Assembly: GCF_035046505.1 (NCBI RefSeq)
Contig: NC_089821.1
Span: 196,502,377-196,566,376 of the forward strand
Length of the DNA stretch: 64,000 nt
Direction: 5' to 3'
Source: Tiliqua scincoides
Lineage: Eukaryota > Chordata > Lepidosauria > Squamata > Scincidae
Of this stretch, positions 12,239 through 24,311 are shown piece by piece. Below the pieces are notes generated by a model. The model did not search any database. It saw only the letters and a list, made by a program, of their open reading frames with translations, and was not told the origin of the DNA. Position 1 is the stretch's first letter; the number at the start of each line of letters is the position of its first letter. The translations under genes and the position numbers were made by a program.

Positions 12239-12253
12239 CTCTAGAGTCTAGGC

Positions 12254-12701
12254 CAGGGGTGTCCAAAGTTTTTGGCAGGAGGGCCACATCATCTCTCTGA
12301 CACTGTGTCAGAGAGGGGGCCAGGGAAAAAAGAATTAATTTACATTTAAAATTTAAATAAATTTACATAAGTTTACATAAATAAATATATTAAAGATGAA
12401 CTTATATTAATGAATGAAGGTCTTGCAATAGCTCAAGGCCTATAAAAGGCTTTGCACAAAGCAAGGCCAGCCTTTCCTTTGCTGTTGCTACTGCATCACA
12501 GACATGAAACAAGAAGCAGTGGAAGGAGCCCTCGTCCCACAGCTCACATAAGTGGTCAAACAGTCACACTCACACTGAGAGCAGTTGTGTCGGGCCAGTG
12601 TGGGCTCCAACAAATCTCCAGAGGGCCATAGTCTCTGAGGACCACATTGAGAGGCCTCAAGGGCTGCAAGTGGCCCCAGGGCTGGGGTTTGGGCACTGTT
12701 G
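12254..12701. mobile_element. Non-autonomous hAT element with perfect 8-bp duplication
   Basis: Ends CAGGGGTGTCCAAAG and GGGTTTGGGCACTGTTG. GTCTAGGC flanks it exactly on both sides (12246-12253 and 12702-12709). Its left flank touches the right flank of the preceding hAT copy, so the two sit side by side. No transposase frame is present. Confidence 0.85.
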
Positions 12702-12794
12702 GTCTAGGCTAAGAAACTTTGGATGGGCAGTGCTATTTCTTTCAGATTCTTCCAACAAGACTGCTATATACTGGATCAGGTTATTGCTAACTAA

Positions 12795-13240
12795 CTCATG
12801 TCCAGATCCTATGAGCCTTTTGTGACAGCAGAATTATTATTCCACTGTTGCAAAAGGCCCAGTGATGGCACAAACATCTCAATACCACTGGGCCAGTTCA
12901 AGCTACCACTGCAAAGCAACAGCAGCATTGGATCCATGCTGCTGCAGACCCAAGGCTCCACCACTTGCGGTTAAGTTGGTAGCAGCGGCATGTCATGAGT
13001 AGGAAGGGAGAGGGCAGGGGGAGTTTTGGAGTGGGGAGGGCAGGGGTAGATGGGGAGGAAAGGGTGGATCTCAGTTGCACCCGCGTGCAACAGAATCCTA
13101 TTCTCTTTTCTTTACCTGGTACCTTCCCTTTTCTCTCCTTGGATTTACTCCAGCTATATATCTGGCAGAAGTGTTAGGAGACCCATAGGAAGCCTGAAGG
13201 CTCGTTTGGAAGCAAGCAAAAAAAAAAATTTTTTTTTAGG
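12795..13240. repeat. Longer palindromic element (family C), poorly bounded
   Basis: Resembles the 450-550 bp elements found elsewhere in the window (ATCCTAT end, purine-rich and pyrimidine-rich arms, GGACTTACTCCAGCTATATATCTGG-like middle), but neither end is clear. It runs into an A/T homopolymer region at 13220-13310. Confidence 0.35.
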
Positions 13241-13384
13241 AAATTCTTTTTTTAGGAATTTTTTTTAGGTTAGGAAGGACAATAAGCATTTTTTTTTTTT
13301 TTTGCTTGTGTTGAGGTGCACTCTTGGTGCAGTTGCAGTCTATAGTATGGTGAGGGTAGACTTGGACTGTCAAATATTCTCTTC

Positions 13385-13507
13385 TGGGTAGGTGCCTCTC
13401 TGGGGTTTCATACAGGTCTTTCCCACTCTACCTGGAGATATCAGGATTGAACCAGGGACCTTTTGTATGCCAGGCATATGTTCTATCACTGAGCTATATC
13501 CCTTTCA
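13385..13507 (-). mobile_element. tRNA-derived SINE fragment
   Basis: On the minus strand the sequence begins GGATATAGCTCAGTGATAG, a box A-like tRNA head, followed by GGTCCCTGGTTCAATCC, a box B. It then reads CTCCAGGTAGAGTGGGAAAG, the body of a SINE family common in reptiles. The usual 3' tail is missing. Confidence 0.75.
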
Positions 13508-15434
13508 CCCAGCCACAATGATTGTTGATGTGGTAAATTTGCAAAGCAGCCTTATAATATGGAAAAGATTTATACCCATCTAACTGAAAGTCAGATGTGT
13601 GCATGCTGAGTTATACGCCTTCTGGTCTCTCAGTTCCCCTGCCCACACACCCCCAGTAACAATTTTTTATGTGTGTTAAAAAGAGACATTGTTGATTTTC
13701 AATCTTACCTTTATAGAAAGGCCTAACGTAACAGCTGACCTGCTGATATAACGGCTAATTAAGTTTAAAAAGTACAGAAGAATTTCTGTGCTGTCCATAT
13801 CTTATGACTAGGAAGAAGAATTCTACAGACAATGGAGTGCACCCACAGTTACCTTCTGCTTGAGCAGAATTCATGCTTCTTACTTAACCAATCCTAGAAT
13901 CAGGAAGGCCAATAAATTTGCTTATCTCTTTGTGGGGTACTTTTGTAATGTAAAATGCTTCTTATAAATATAGGTGGCCATTGAGGAAGTTCTACAAATA
14001 ACAGTCTCATGTTCAACAACATTTCTAGGAAGATGTGAATCTAAAAATCTGACATGACAGATTTCCCCACTGCAGTCACCGAATACTGTAGGCTCCATAG
14101 CTCCCTGCAAGGTTTTACATTTCTTGGAACTGTACTTTTTTTTTTTTTTTTAAAGGATTACTTATTTCCCATAACTCAGGAAAATAAAATTGTCTCTTTA
14201 CTTTGCAGTTGATTGGCTGAGGAGAAATGCAAGCTTCAAGAAGAAAGCTGACTATTTTAAAAATGAAAAACTTTAAGAAAGATGTTGCGGTTAAATCGGC
14301 TTTCATCCTTCCCCATTAATCTCTAAAGCTCCTATATCTATAAATAAATACCAAAATGAATCAAGAAGCTAGGATTTGAGAGAACATATTAGGTTTGATT
14401 ATGTAGAGAAATAATATTTTCGTTTACCTTCGTATCAGGAATATAAGCTAGTTTGATTGATTTTATTTGTGTAAGTCAGGATTTCCTAAGCTATGTTTGC
14501 CTGATGACTTGGAGAGTCAGGAGAACATAGAAGAAATTGGTTTAGCCATCGTAGGAGTGAGAGAGAATGGCAGCTTTCTGCCCTGCCTCCCAGTGCTCCA
14601 CTACATCATGGAAGTATATATAGGAGAAAAGCAGTGATGAGCAGTGGTGCCCCATTGTGCTTGATCACTGCATCCAGCATCATGCCAAGACAATGTGTCT
14701 CAAAGAGAAAGGTTAATGCTGCTTTGCTGGGTTAATGCCCACCTGAAGCTATATACTGGCAGTTGTCAGCTGTCTGTGGCTTAGGATTTGACTTCAGAAT
14801 AAAGTCAAGGGATATAACTTCCTACATGAGGGTGGGTACCTTTAGGATATGGGCTTATATGAAACAGTAGAATTTCAAGGGTTGGGAAACACTTAATTGC
14901 CTCACCACTTAATCCTAAATAGTGCCCACAATATGGTGTGAAATTGTGATGCCCAGGACCCTAACTTCTAACCTTCATAGCCTAAGTGGTTTGGGGTCAG
15001 AGCAGCTGAAAGATTGCCTGCTTCCATAAAAACCAGTCAATCAGTTACGATAGTCTGCTGAAACCTTTCTATGAGTATACCTGCCGACACAGGTGAGAGG
15101 GATGGACACTAGAGAGAGAGTCTTCCTTGCTATGTTTTTGATGCCAGGCAAAATTCCATCTAGTTTGACATTGTATGATATTTATTTGCCTTGGTGTTTT
15201 TATCCTCATTGGCTGTGGGCACTAGTGTTCTGCTGTTCTTTTTTTCCCCTTCTTCTAGTATTTTATCCATACTTATTTGATTCATGTGTCCGTCCGTCCC
15301 CAGTACTCTGGCACTGGCTGCCAGAAAGTTTAAAAAAAACAACACTCCCGTCCCCTGCAACAGTGTGATACTGGGGATTGCTTTGGTGCCATAGCTCCTA
15401 TCCCGCATAGACTTACTGTGCTCCCAACTCCCTT
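13508..15434. other. AT-rich intergenic DNA, nothing recognised
   Basis: Poly-T runs at about 14140-14152 and 15238-15245. No coding block or repeat family was recognised. Confidence 0.4.
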
Positions 15435-15992
15435 ATAGGATTGCAGCCTCATGTCCCAACTGCTGTCAGTTATGACAGCAGATCTAGCAATCTCCTATCA
15501 TAAGTCACCTTGCAATGATACAAACGTCATCTGCCATCGTGCACTACATAGCCACTAGTGGAAACGACTGGAAGCTTTGTGCATGTGCCAGAACTGCTTG
15601 GATGCTCCTCCAGTGCAGGAAAGGTGGTGGAGGGGGCAGTTTGCAGGTGCTTTTGGAGCTGATGGGGCAGGGAGTGGGCCAAAACAGAGTGAAGGTAGAG
15701 GGAGGGAGAGATCTAGGTGGAAGTCACATACACCAGATCCTATCACCCTTTTTTTTTTTTTAGCTCAGACCCTCTCCCTTCCTCTCTTTGGACTTACTCT
15801 AGCAGCATAGCTGGTGTATATCTGAGGAGATCCATTTGTGACCAAGCAGCCTGCCAGGAGGTAAATAAAAACAATATTTTTACTTACTTCTTGCTGGCCA
15901 TCTGATCAACCCCCACCATAGCTTGAAGCATTCACTCTGTAGGTGACGCTATATGCTATGGACTGGCAGGGGACAGGATTGGGCTGCTAGTT
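15435..15992. repeat. Longer palindromic element (family C)
   Basis: Opens at TAGGATTGCAGCC and closes at GACAGGATTGGGCTGC. It contains the CTGGTGTATATCTGAGGAGA block shared with the copies at 33.2-33.7 and 62.7-63.1 kb. The left boundary is uncertain. Confidence 0.5.
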
Positions 15993-16057
15993 AATAGGAA
16001 GAGTGAATGAATAATAAATAGACAAATGAAGTAGTGCTCAGGGTTTGGTGTGAATTG

Positions 16058-17185
16058 CTTGGGAACAACAACTACAGTGCTATCAGATTCAACATACAGA
16101 AACATTCGTTGCTCAGAAAGTCAAAAAATGGTCAGATAGCTGCAGCAGAGGAGACTTCTAAAAATGAACAAAAGGAATATTTGTGTTTTTTTTAAGTTGA
16201 AAGGAAGAATCGGAAAGATCAAATCTCTTCAGGACACCTGGAGGTTATTAAAAACCATTACAATAGAGCTCAGATGAAATATATCCCACACATTAGGAAA
16301 GGAACAAACAACTTCAAGAGGTTGACTGTGTGATTAATGAGCAGAGTCATGGAAGCCATTAAAGACAAGAAGATTTCCCATAAAAAGTGGAAGACCTGGC
16401 TAAATAAGGAGAACGAAAAGAGCACAAAATTTGGAAAAGCGTAAATTGATAATAAGGCGAGAGAAAATGGATTTTAAGATCTTATTGCTAAAAACACAGG
16501 CAGACCAAGCCTAGTCCCACACTATGTCATCAGAACTAGCCTTGGCAGTGAGTATGGCTGTCACAAATGGCCTGCTGGCAACACACACAGTTGTGTGATA
16601 CTGGCCCACCTGTGGCAGGGTAAGAACAACCCCATGCAGAGTGACAGCCAGGAAAAGACCTGCTGACTAATCTCAGCAGGGGAGGCAAGATGGGGTGGGG
16701 TGGAATAAGGCAGATTGAGGGAGGAACAGGAGAGGGGGAGGGTGGATCAGATTTGGGAAGGGGGCATGTTCAGCAGCAGCTTAATTCTAACCTCCTTCTC
16801 TGTCCTGATCCTGCCATCTGGGTCATGCAGACCTGCATCAGCAATTTTGTTGGCACAAGAACAAGTAGATCCCTCTGGGCCACAGAGGCTTTAGCCATGG
16901 TGTTACATACAATGTTGCTTTACCTAGAAGAGACCTCCTGGACCGCCCCCCCACCTTGCAGGATGCAGCGCAAGCCATTTTAGTGCTTCTTCATCTATGG
17001 GGAGGAAGCATAGCATTGGACCGTGAGATAAACAATTAAAAATTCTTTAAATATTTCAGAATCAGAAAACCGGTAAAGGAGATGTTAGGGCTATTAAATT
17101 TAGGACAGATAAAAGAATGTGGTTCTTTACTCAGCACATAATTGTGGAATTTGCTGCTGCTAGATGCACTGATGGCCACTGCTCA
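16058..17185 (+). mobile_element. CR1 LINE ORF2 remnant, split and internally deleted
   Basis: 16340-16500 resembles the linker between endonuclease and reverse transcriptase of CR1 (DKKISHKKWKTW, NEKSTKFGK). The frame resumes at about 17035 with KNSLNISESENR-like sequence (AAAAATTCTTTAAATATTTC), then jumps to the ORF end (GGACAGATAAAAGAATG, TTCTTTACTCAGCAC). Roughly 16511-17026 is inserted foreign DNA of the family C type. Confidence 0.6.
16511..17026. repeat. Family C palindromic element inside a CR1 copy
   Basis: About 0.5 kb separating two parts of the CR1 ORF. AGTCCCACACTATG at the left and ATAGCATTGGACCG at the right are weak inverse ends. Its composition matches other family C copies. 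Confidence 0.4.
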
Positions 17186-19239
17186 CATATACTGTATATC
17201 CAATGCTTATACGCACACTCATCATTAGCCATTTCTGGAGCTCTGCATTGTTCTCTTGATGTGAGAGCAGCAGTGTTGCAAGCAGGCAGGAGTATTCCTA
17301 TTTTCAAGGCTGGCTTAAGACCTCTGGATGCCTGAGACTGCATTCCACATGATTCCCCCCTTACCCAATGATGTGCCAGCCTGTGCTCCTCCCACTTTCC
17401 CATGTTCTAGGTCAGCAAGCTCCTCCCCTCCACATTTCCTCTTCCCTCTGCTCCAGTCCAGGGAGTGGCAGGAGAAGGAAGAGTAGTGGAGGCAAGTAGG
17501 TGGACAGAGCTGGGCGCCACCCATCAATCTGCCTGAGGCAACCACTTCAGCTGGCTTCATGGAAAGGCTGGGCCTGCATATTTTCATCCATGAAATCTTG
17601 GAGGGTGTGCATGAGTATTTCAATTTATTTCCAAAGGACTGCTAAATGATGTGAACAAAAAAAATGTGTATGATAAACTGGAGCAACTTCAAAGGCTTAA
17701 AAAGGCCTGCATTACTCATGAGTGGTTCTAGGCTCAGTGAGACATGTGGTAATTCTAAACCCTTGGCAATACAAAAACAATCTTGCACAGTTAGGCTGAA
17801 TTTAATAGGGGTGTAAGCAACCTGGCTGGAGGCAGCATTTCTGCTCAAATGGCAAAAAGAGTAAGCTGCACCATGAGGCATGCCCAGAATAAGAGAGACA
17901 GAGAGATTTGATTCACACACATTTGATGACTGCATGCATGCGGACAATCTTTTCTGTCTGCAGTACAATAAACTGCATTCATCATTTTCCATCCAAATGG
18001 ATTTAGCTAGCTTGTGTGGGAGAAGGAACTTGCGTTCTTCTCATATTTATTCTTCCTTTTGTGCTCCAGCTTTTAAAGAATGAAAAGTATGTGGAAAAAT
18101 ATAGACTGTCATAGGACAGTTTACTCACTGGCTTAAAGCTGTCATAAGTGTTCAACAGCAAGAGTAGTATTGATGTTGCTATTTTCAAACACGCTTTCTG
18201 GAGATACATTTTAAAAAAATCACTATATTCCATGTTTTCTTGAGATTCAGCATATCACAAACAATTTGAAAGAAGAAAAGATACAACCAAAATCTGTAAT
18301 ATACAATGAAAAAAATATAGGAATTGAGAAGGAAACAAAGAACGGAATTGAAGTTTAAAAGCCATCATCAAAGTATTGGAGTGTTCTGGCCTGCTGGGCT
18401 CCATCCCATAGGGGAAGTTCAACATCATATGGGTGGATCATGCTCATTGGGGCCTGTTTCCTCCCTCTGGAACAGCAGGCATAAGATGCTTACCCTTAAG
18501 TTGATACAATGTTCCTTTTTTTGCTACAGTGTCTCCAGGGGCACCCAATGGATGCCTCTCCCCATGCCCTTACCTGGACAGTCACCTCTTATCAGCTTTC
18601 TTCCTGCTCTCCGTCTGGTCTATAGAAAGCATGACCACTTGGTGTCTATTCGTCTGTGCACCTGCCCTCTGCCTTGTGTTCAGAACCAGAGGCCACCTCC
18701 CACAGGCATGCTCATTCAAGGGCCAACAGGTGAGATGCTGTGAGGGCCACAGCTCTCCAGGTGTGCTTGCAATCCCACATGATGACTAGTGGAATTGCAG
18801 GATGGTCCATGGCGGAGAAGGTCTGATCCCAATCAGTGGCAGGCCCAAGGAACCCAGATCCCTCCAGTGGCAAAAGAGTCTCCTGCAACAAGGCCCATAC
18901 GTCCCAGCCTGTGGACATACCACTCCCTCCCCATCCTGGAGACATCCCTCCTTCTAACCTCCTCTGCCTCTAGAGACCATTTCCTCTCTGTTGAATTCAA
19001 CAGCTTCAGTTTCTGCAGTACGTCCTCACTCATGTATCTATTTGTCGCCATTGGTGCACTGGACCTATTCAAAGGGGCAGGCCCCAACAACCCTAAACCC
19101 AGATTAAGATGCCCCAGCTACAAGGGCCCAGGGTGCTGGGCTAGCATGTCATAGGATATGTCTATGAACAGGGAAAAGAATTGAATCAAATGGGTATATG
19201 ACACAACTGTGTGGATTCGATAAAGGGTCATCCACAGCA
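17186..19239. other. Intergenic DNA, nothing recognised
   Basis: Includes a GC-richer stretch at 17300-17640 and 18390-18960 without any recognisable gene or repeat family. Confidence 0.35.
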
Positions 19240-19440
19240 TATTTGGGAGATAATGTGGTATAATAGATATAGACTTAGACTGGGGAGACCTGCTTTCAAA
19301 TTTCTACTCAGCCATGAACCTTCAACATGTCAGCATCTTTCAGCTGACTCCACATCACAGGGTCATTGTGAGGATAAAACGGAGTACCTCCCATGTAAAC
19401 CATTTTGAGCTCACTGGAGAAAAGTGTGGAGCATGAATGT
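19240..19440 (+). mobile_element. Sauria-like SINE
   Basis: The order of blocks is that of squamate Sauria SINEs: GTGGTATAATAG (decayed tRNA head), GACTGGGGAGACCTGC then TTCAAATTTCTACTCAGCC (box B region), CTCCACATCACAGGGTCATT, TGAGGATAAAACGG and a CATTTTGAGCTCACTGGAG tail. The family is restricted to squamates, which supports the organism call. Confidence 0.7.
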
Positions 19441-20129
19441 GATCAATACATAGTTTTTCAATCATTATGTGTGTGAATTTAAAAACAGATAGATTGTGTG
19501 AAGTAGGGCTGTGGTGAAATCCTGATAGGTCCCCAAAATTCTTAAAGCTACAGTTTCTAGAATAGGTGCGGGGAGAAGAAAAGGGCAGAATTTTCTTCCT
19601 GACCTTTCTTTGGGGTAAATGTAGGTTACCCAGTTAGCCCAGTCCTCCTTTTAGAGCACTTGTTGGTGCTCATTTTTCCTAGCACTTGTACTACTTTTGT
19701 GAATGTCTCACTTATGATGGTGCAGGTGTACCAGGTTCCTATAAACTAGATGTCAGTGCTGCCTAACACTTTTACTAACACAATCAGCATCGAGAGAACA
19801 GCAGCCATTATAGCAGTGAGAGCATGTAAGCAGGAATTCCTCTCCAAAGACATGTGTTTTCCAGGTTTGTGATTATCATCATTAGGAAAAATGATGCCTT
19901 GAAGTATCTTTCCTTTCTTATACATCCTGCTGGGTCAGCAAGTTTTTTCCCCCCAGCTCACCAGATAAATGTGTATAAACTCATTTTGTCCAGTTTATGA
20001 CACCCGTGATGTAAATACTACCATGAGCCATGATTAAGTACATCTAATATGGAACTGGTTTGTCTGGCAGACAAATGGCAATCCATAGTATATGGGAGAA
20101 GCAGAATTCTAGACTGTGAGTCATTAGTT

Positions 20130-20641
20130 CAGTGGTTTTCAAACTCTCAGGGAGAATTTGAGCCACTCTAAGATTGTGGGGGCGGGGGGAGGTAGCGGGG
20201 GGAAGGCAATGACGCAATCCCCAGGATAGCATCGCTCAGGGGGTTGCAGGGGCTGGCTTGGCTGGACTTACCAAAGCCTCTTGCAGCCTCCTGGGGGTGT
20301 GGGGAGCCCTACGCAACCTTCTGCAGGGCTTTCTAAAGCTTCAGAAGTGAGAGTGGAGCGATTGTGCTCCACCTCCGGTTTTGCGGAGGTGGGGTGCGAT
20401 CGCTCCACTTCCACTTCTAAAGCTTCAGGGAGCCCTGCAGATGGTCGTGCAGGGCCCCCTGCACCCCCGGGAGGCTGCAGGAGGCTCTGGTAAGTCCAGC
20501 CAAGCCAGCCCCAGCAGCCCCCTGAGCAACGTGATCCTGGTGATTGCATCACTGCCTCCTCACTGCCTCTGCCCCTTAAGGGGGGCAGAGGCCAGGGCCC
20601 ACCGGCTGGGGTGTCATGATGTCCCAATTTGAAAAGCCCTG
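20130..20641. mobile_element. hAT fold-back element, second copy, 512 bp
   Basis: CAGTGGTTTTCAAACTCTC at the left and CAATTTGAAAAGCCCTG at the right. The flanks CATTAGTT (20122-20129) and CATTAGTA (20642-20649) agree at 7 of 8 bases. The interior is again one large palindrome (arms about 20180-20380 and 20390-20585, joined near CGGTTTTGCGG) related in sequence to the 9346-10144 element (GCAGGGCTTTC, GCGATCGC, GGGGGTTGCAGGGG). Confidence 0.85.
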
Positions 20642-20660
20642 CATTAGTAGGAAAAGAGGA

Positions 20661-20665
<5 letters not shown>

Positions 20666-20705
<40 letters not shown>
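20666..20705 (+). repeat. (GA)20 microsatellite
   Basis: Uninterrupted AG/GA dinucleotide run of about 40 bp. Confidence 0.95.
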
Positions 20706-20710
<5 letters not shown>

Positions 20711-21625
20711 CAATAGCACAATGTGCTCATGCCCCACATTTACATCTATTTACAGTCAGGCTTGTAAAAACCACAGGGATGCTGTTTTCAGCATGGGAAA
20801 GATGGTGCAAAATGTCACATGGCTCTTAACTGGAGTACTCAAAGAGGTGAAAGATTCCTACATTAGAATAAATATATTTTTATGGAGCATGTATGGAAAA
20901 CACATGTCCATGGAGAAAACATTTTGATATGTGTGTTCTTTCTTACAGTGTAGCTGTCTTAAAGTGCACTTGTGGACACTTTCCATCTCCAGTACCTACA
21001 TCACTTACAGTCAATTGTATCCTTTGTACAATTGTAGCCAATTGCATCAGGAAATATCCACTAAAATTGAGTGTTGGGAGAGTTAGGACAGACAAAAGAA
21101 AATATTTCTTTACTCAGCGTGTGGTTGGTCTGTGGAACTCCTTGCCACAGGATGTGGTGATGGCATCTGGCCTAGATGCCTTTAAAAGGGGCTTGGACAA
21201 ATTTCTGGGGGGAAAATCCATTATGGCCCCGTATGTGCTAATGTACCAGCTTCTGGCTGATCCAGTACTGCCTGTGGAGATTGCGGAAGCTCAAATTGAT
21301 AGGACTAGACACAGCAAGCCTGGGTATGACTGGTTTAAACGAAGCCTACAGGATTATCAAGGAAAGATTGCTTGATATTGAGTGTCAAGAGCTATTCTGC
21401 ACGGCTAACACCATTTGCTCCCCTCTCTATCTGCACATCCCAGTCAGTTTTGGGAAGCCAGCTTCTTTCTTTTATCATATGCAGTGCCCACAGGCTCGCA
21501 GAGCATTCTCCCTTGCAAGATGTAATACATTTCCATCAGCTCTGCTAGCAGGCAGGTTTAGTGGCATTCCCTACTCAGAAAGAAGATGTACCTGTGACAG
21601 GAACTGTGTGGAGACATTACAACAT

Positions 21626-21980
21626 GCAGGAGGTCTGGTCTAGAGGGTAGAGCCTCCGTCTGCCTGAAGATAACATCCACAAGGTCGCCAGTTCGAGGCC
21701 ACAGGCACTGTGCGACCTTGGAGCGGCTGACAAACTGAGGCCAAGCAATTCCATCTGCTCTGAGCATGGGAGGATGGAGGCCAGAATGTGAAGCCAGATC
21801 GGAATGAAACACCTTGAATGTAGTCGTTCTTGAAAGAAAGAACCTTCTTTGAAATTGTAAAAATTCCTATTTAATAAGGGATTTAATAAAGACTGCCTAT
21901 GTAAACCGCCTTGAATAAAGTCTTGAATAAAGACCAAGAAAGGCGGTATATAAATACCTGTTGTTGTTGTTGTTGTTGTT
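21626..21980 (+). mobile_element. tRNA-derived SINE with LINE-like 3' end
   Basis: The head reads GGTCTGGTCTAGAGGGTAG (box A-like) and GGTCGCCAGTTCGAGGCC (box B at about 21683-21700). The body ends TAAACCGCCTTGAATAAAG then AAAGGCGGTATATAAATAC and a (TTG)n tail at 21959-21979. The 10-bp repeat ATTACAACAT lies at both ends (21616-21625 and 21981-21990), a perfect target-site duplication. The 3' domain looks borrowed from a LINE, as is usual in such SINEs. Confidence 0.85.
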
Positions 21981-22154
21981 ATTACAACATTATTGCTTCT
22001 GGGGTACTGGCAGGATGGAATTCTGGGTCTTCTGCTATGTTATGGTGAACGGGGGAGGGGTTACTGGATGATTATGATTGTTTTATTGTTTTTTGTTTGT
22101 TTGTTCTGGATGTCTGTTGTTGTGTATTTCCTTTATCTATGCCAATAAAGGTCT

Positions 22155-22194
22155 TATGTATGTATGTATGTATGTATGTATGTATGTATGTATG
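22155..22194 (+). repeat. (TATG)n microsatellite, LINE tail
   Basis: About ten TATG units at the 3' end of the nested LINE; they likely arose from its 3' terminal repeat. Confidence 0.9.
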
Positions 22195-22411
22195 GAATTC
22201 ATTATGGGTTACAAGACATGATGTGCATGTACAACCTCCTGATTTTAGAAATGGGCTATGTCAGAATGCCAGATGCAAGGAAGGGCACTAGGATGCAGGT
22301 CTCTTGTTATCTGGTGTGCTCCTTGGGGCATTTGGTGGGCCACTGTGAGATACAGGAAGCTGGACTAGATGGGCCTATGGCCTGATCCAGCGGGGCTCTT
22401 CTTATGTTTAT

Positions 22412-22960
22412 CCTTCCCTCCCTCCTGGTGCAGCCATGCTGATGCAGCCATGCAAAAAATGGGTGTTCTGTATCCCTCAGGAGGTAGTGATTGATTGAGA
22501 GGCTTCAGAGATGAAAGGGGATTTATATCCCCTTATTCCTCTGTAAGCTTCCCACTAGAATGGGTCTTCTTGGACCTGTGCTAGCAATTAGGCTAGCACA
22601 AGTCTGAAGAGACCCATTCTTCTAGTGTGGGTGACTGAAGAAAAGAGGGATAAGATCCAGTGTGCACCATCACTGCCAGTTCTACCCCCTCCCACAGCCT
22701 CCCTGCCCGGTTTCACCCCTCCCTGCCCCATTCTGCCTTCTCCCCTCCCCCTCTCCTCCACTGGCTTATGTGCTTTGGTGGACAGTGGGAAAGCCAAAGA
22801 CACACACGAGAAGGTTCTTGCCTTCCTGCTAGTGTCCTGGCAGTGCACTACTGAGCGCATGGCTGGAAATAACTTTACGGCTCTTTTTTAGCTGCCAGCA
22901 CTGGTGGATCATGCATTCTGCCAGTGCTCAGCTCAGCCCACATCGGATTGGACTCTGTAT
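22412..22960. repeat. Family C palindromic element, abutting the CR1 tail
   Basis: Inverse blocks AATGGGTCTTCTTGGACC (from about 22559) and GAAGAGACCCATTCTTCTAG (from about 22605), pyrimidine-rich centre, right end CATCGGATTGGACTC. The left end is not clear. Confidence 0.45.
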
Positions 22961-23653
22961 GTGGTGCAAGACAAGCTTGCAAAAGACCAAAGTTAATAGC
23001 AAAATCTATTCCACAGAGGAGACTAAAGTGATGTCAAGTACAGTAAGACAAGATAAGTTCCTCATAGTTAGAGACAAGAGTGAGGAGTAGCAGCTGACAC
23101 AACACACTGTCAACACTGTTGATAAGAAATCCCAGGGCAGGATGTGCCACACGAAGATGTGCAAAAACATCAGGAACCACAATGCTTTAGAGGAAACAAA
23201 ACAGGAAGCATGTCCCAAATAATCAGAGAGCAGGCTCTAGACAGGTTATGCTGCTGAGTCAGGGAAATAAAGGAATGATCTTTCAGGGTAGAACGTTAAA
23301 TATGACCATTATTGTTGTGACAAAATTCTGCCTGAGACGGACCATAGGAATTTCATGCTGACACTCTTGTCTTTCTGTCTTCATCATACAAAAAAGGAAT
23401 GGGGAAGATGGGCCTTTCTGTAATCAGTGAATATTCTCCTTTACAGGAGTCTACATTCTGTTCCCAAGTCAGAAGAACAGCCCTTGAAACCTTGGCCCAA
23501 ATCATACTAAAAGAGCCTCTCCAGGCAGAGACACAAGCAGAAATAACTTGCATTTTGAGGGCCATGTACAGAATATGCCTGGTAGACAGTACTTTTTTTG
23601 AAGATGCCATTAAATACAATGGGAGGAGGAATATCTGGGCTTTTGTTGATTCA

Positions 23654-23831
23654 GGGCCCAATCCTATCCAACTTTCCAGTGCTAGTGCAGCCATGCCAAT
23701 GGGCATGTGCTGCATTTTGCAGTGGTGGAGCAGTCACAGAGGCCTCCACAAGGTAAAGGAACATTTGTTCCCTTACCTTGGGGCTGCACTGCAGTTGCAT
23801 CAGCACTGGACAGCTGGATAGGACTGGGCCC
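23654..23831. mobile_element. Palindromic MITE (family B)
   Basis: GGGCCCAATCCTATCCAAC at the left, TGGATAGGACTGGGCCC at the right, TCA on both sides. Core AGGAACATTTGTTCCCTTAC. Confidence 0.8.
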
Positions 23832-23883
23832 TCAGATTTTTGTAAATTCTGTTCTTAACCATCCTCTGACTAAAGACAACAGA

Positions 23884-24062
23884 GGGCCTGATCCTATCCA
23901 ACTTTCCAGCACTGATGCAGCTGCAATGAAGCTCCAAGGGAAGGGAACAAACATTCCCTTACCTTGAGAAGGCCTCTTTGACTGTCCCCCCTCCACAGGA
24001 TGCAGTGCATGTCCCATTGCACAGCTGCATCAGCACTATAAATTTGGATAAGATTTGGCTCT
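23884..24062. mobile_element. Palindromic MITE (family B), opposite orientation
   Basis: GGGCCTGATCCTATCCAAC at the left, TTGGATAAGATTTGGCTC at the right. Only 52 bp from the preceding copy; relative to it the core is reversed (GGGAACAAACATTCCC, then GAGAAGGCCTC). Confidence 0.75.
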
Positions 24063-24311
24063 GAGACTGCAAATAAATTATATAAATCAATTTTTGTTGA
24101 ATCCTTGTATGCAGAACAGATGATGAGCTCCTGGGGCAACAGACTCCTGTTTCTAATATGGGGTTACATATGGGCTGTATTCACAGCAGTATTCATAACA
24201 GTGTCTCATGGGGGGGGGGAGAACTGAGAGATTACTTGAGTTGAACTATAAATTTCTGAAGCGCAGAAGAAATTTAAATTAATGGATACCAATGACTATT
24301 AACAAGTAGAC

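Larger units (their letters stand above)
21227..22195 (+). mobile_element. Second LINE 3' fragment (clade not resolved)
   Basis: It carries a polymerase C-terminus with a CCHC-like knuckle: LARCNTFPSALLAGRF, IPYSERRCTCDRNCVETLQH. It ends in CCAATAAAGGTCTTATG followed by a (TATG)n tail (22155-22194). A SINE interrupts it at 21626-21980. The wording of the protein resembles LINEs common in lizards, but I cannot place the clade. Confidence 0.7.
21050..22411 (+). mobile_element. CR1 LINE 3' end, split by a nested LINE and SINE
   Basis: The CR1 polymerase C-terminus ([30 protein letters not shown]) and 3' UTR run from about 21050 to 21226, then resume at 22196 and end in TCTTCTTATGTTT near 22411. 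The interruption is 21227-22195. AATCCATTATGG (21215-21226) and AATTCATTATGG (22196-22207) flank the insert and match at 11 of 12 bases, so they are its target-site duplication. Confidence 0.85.
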
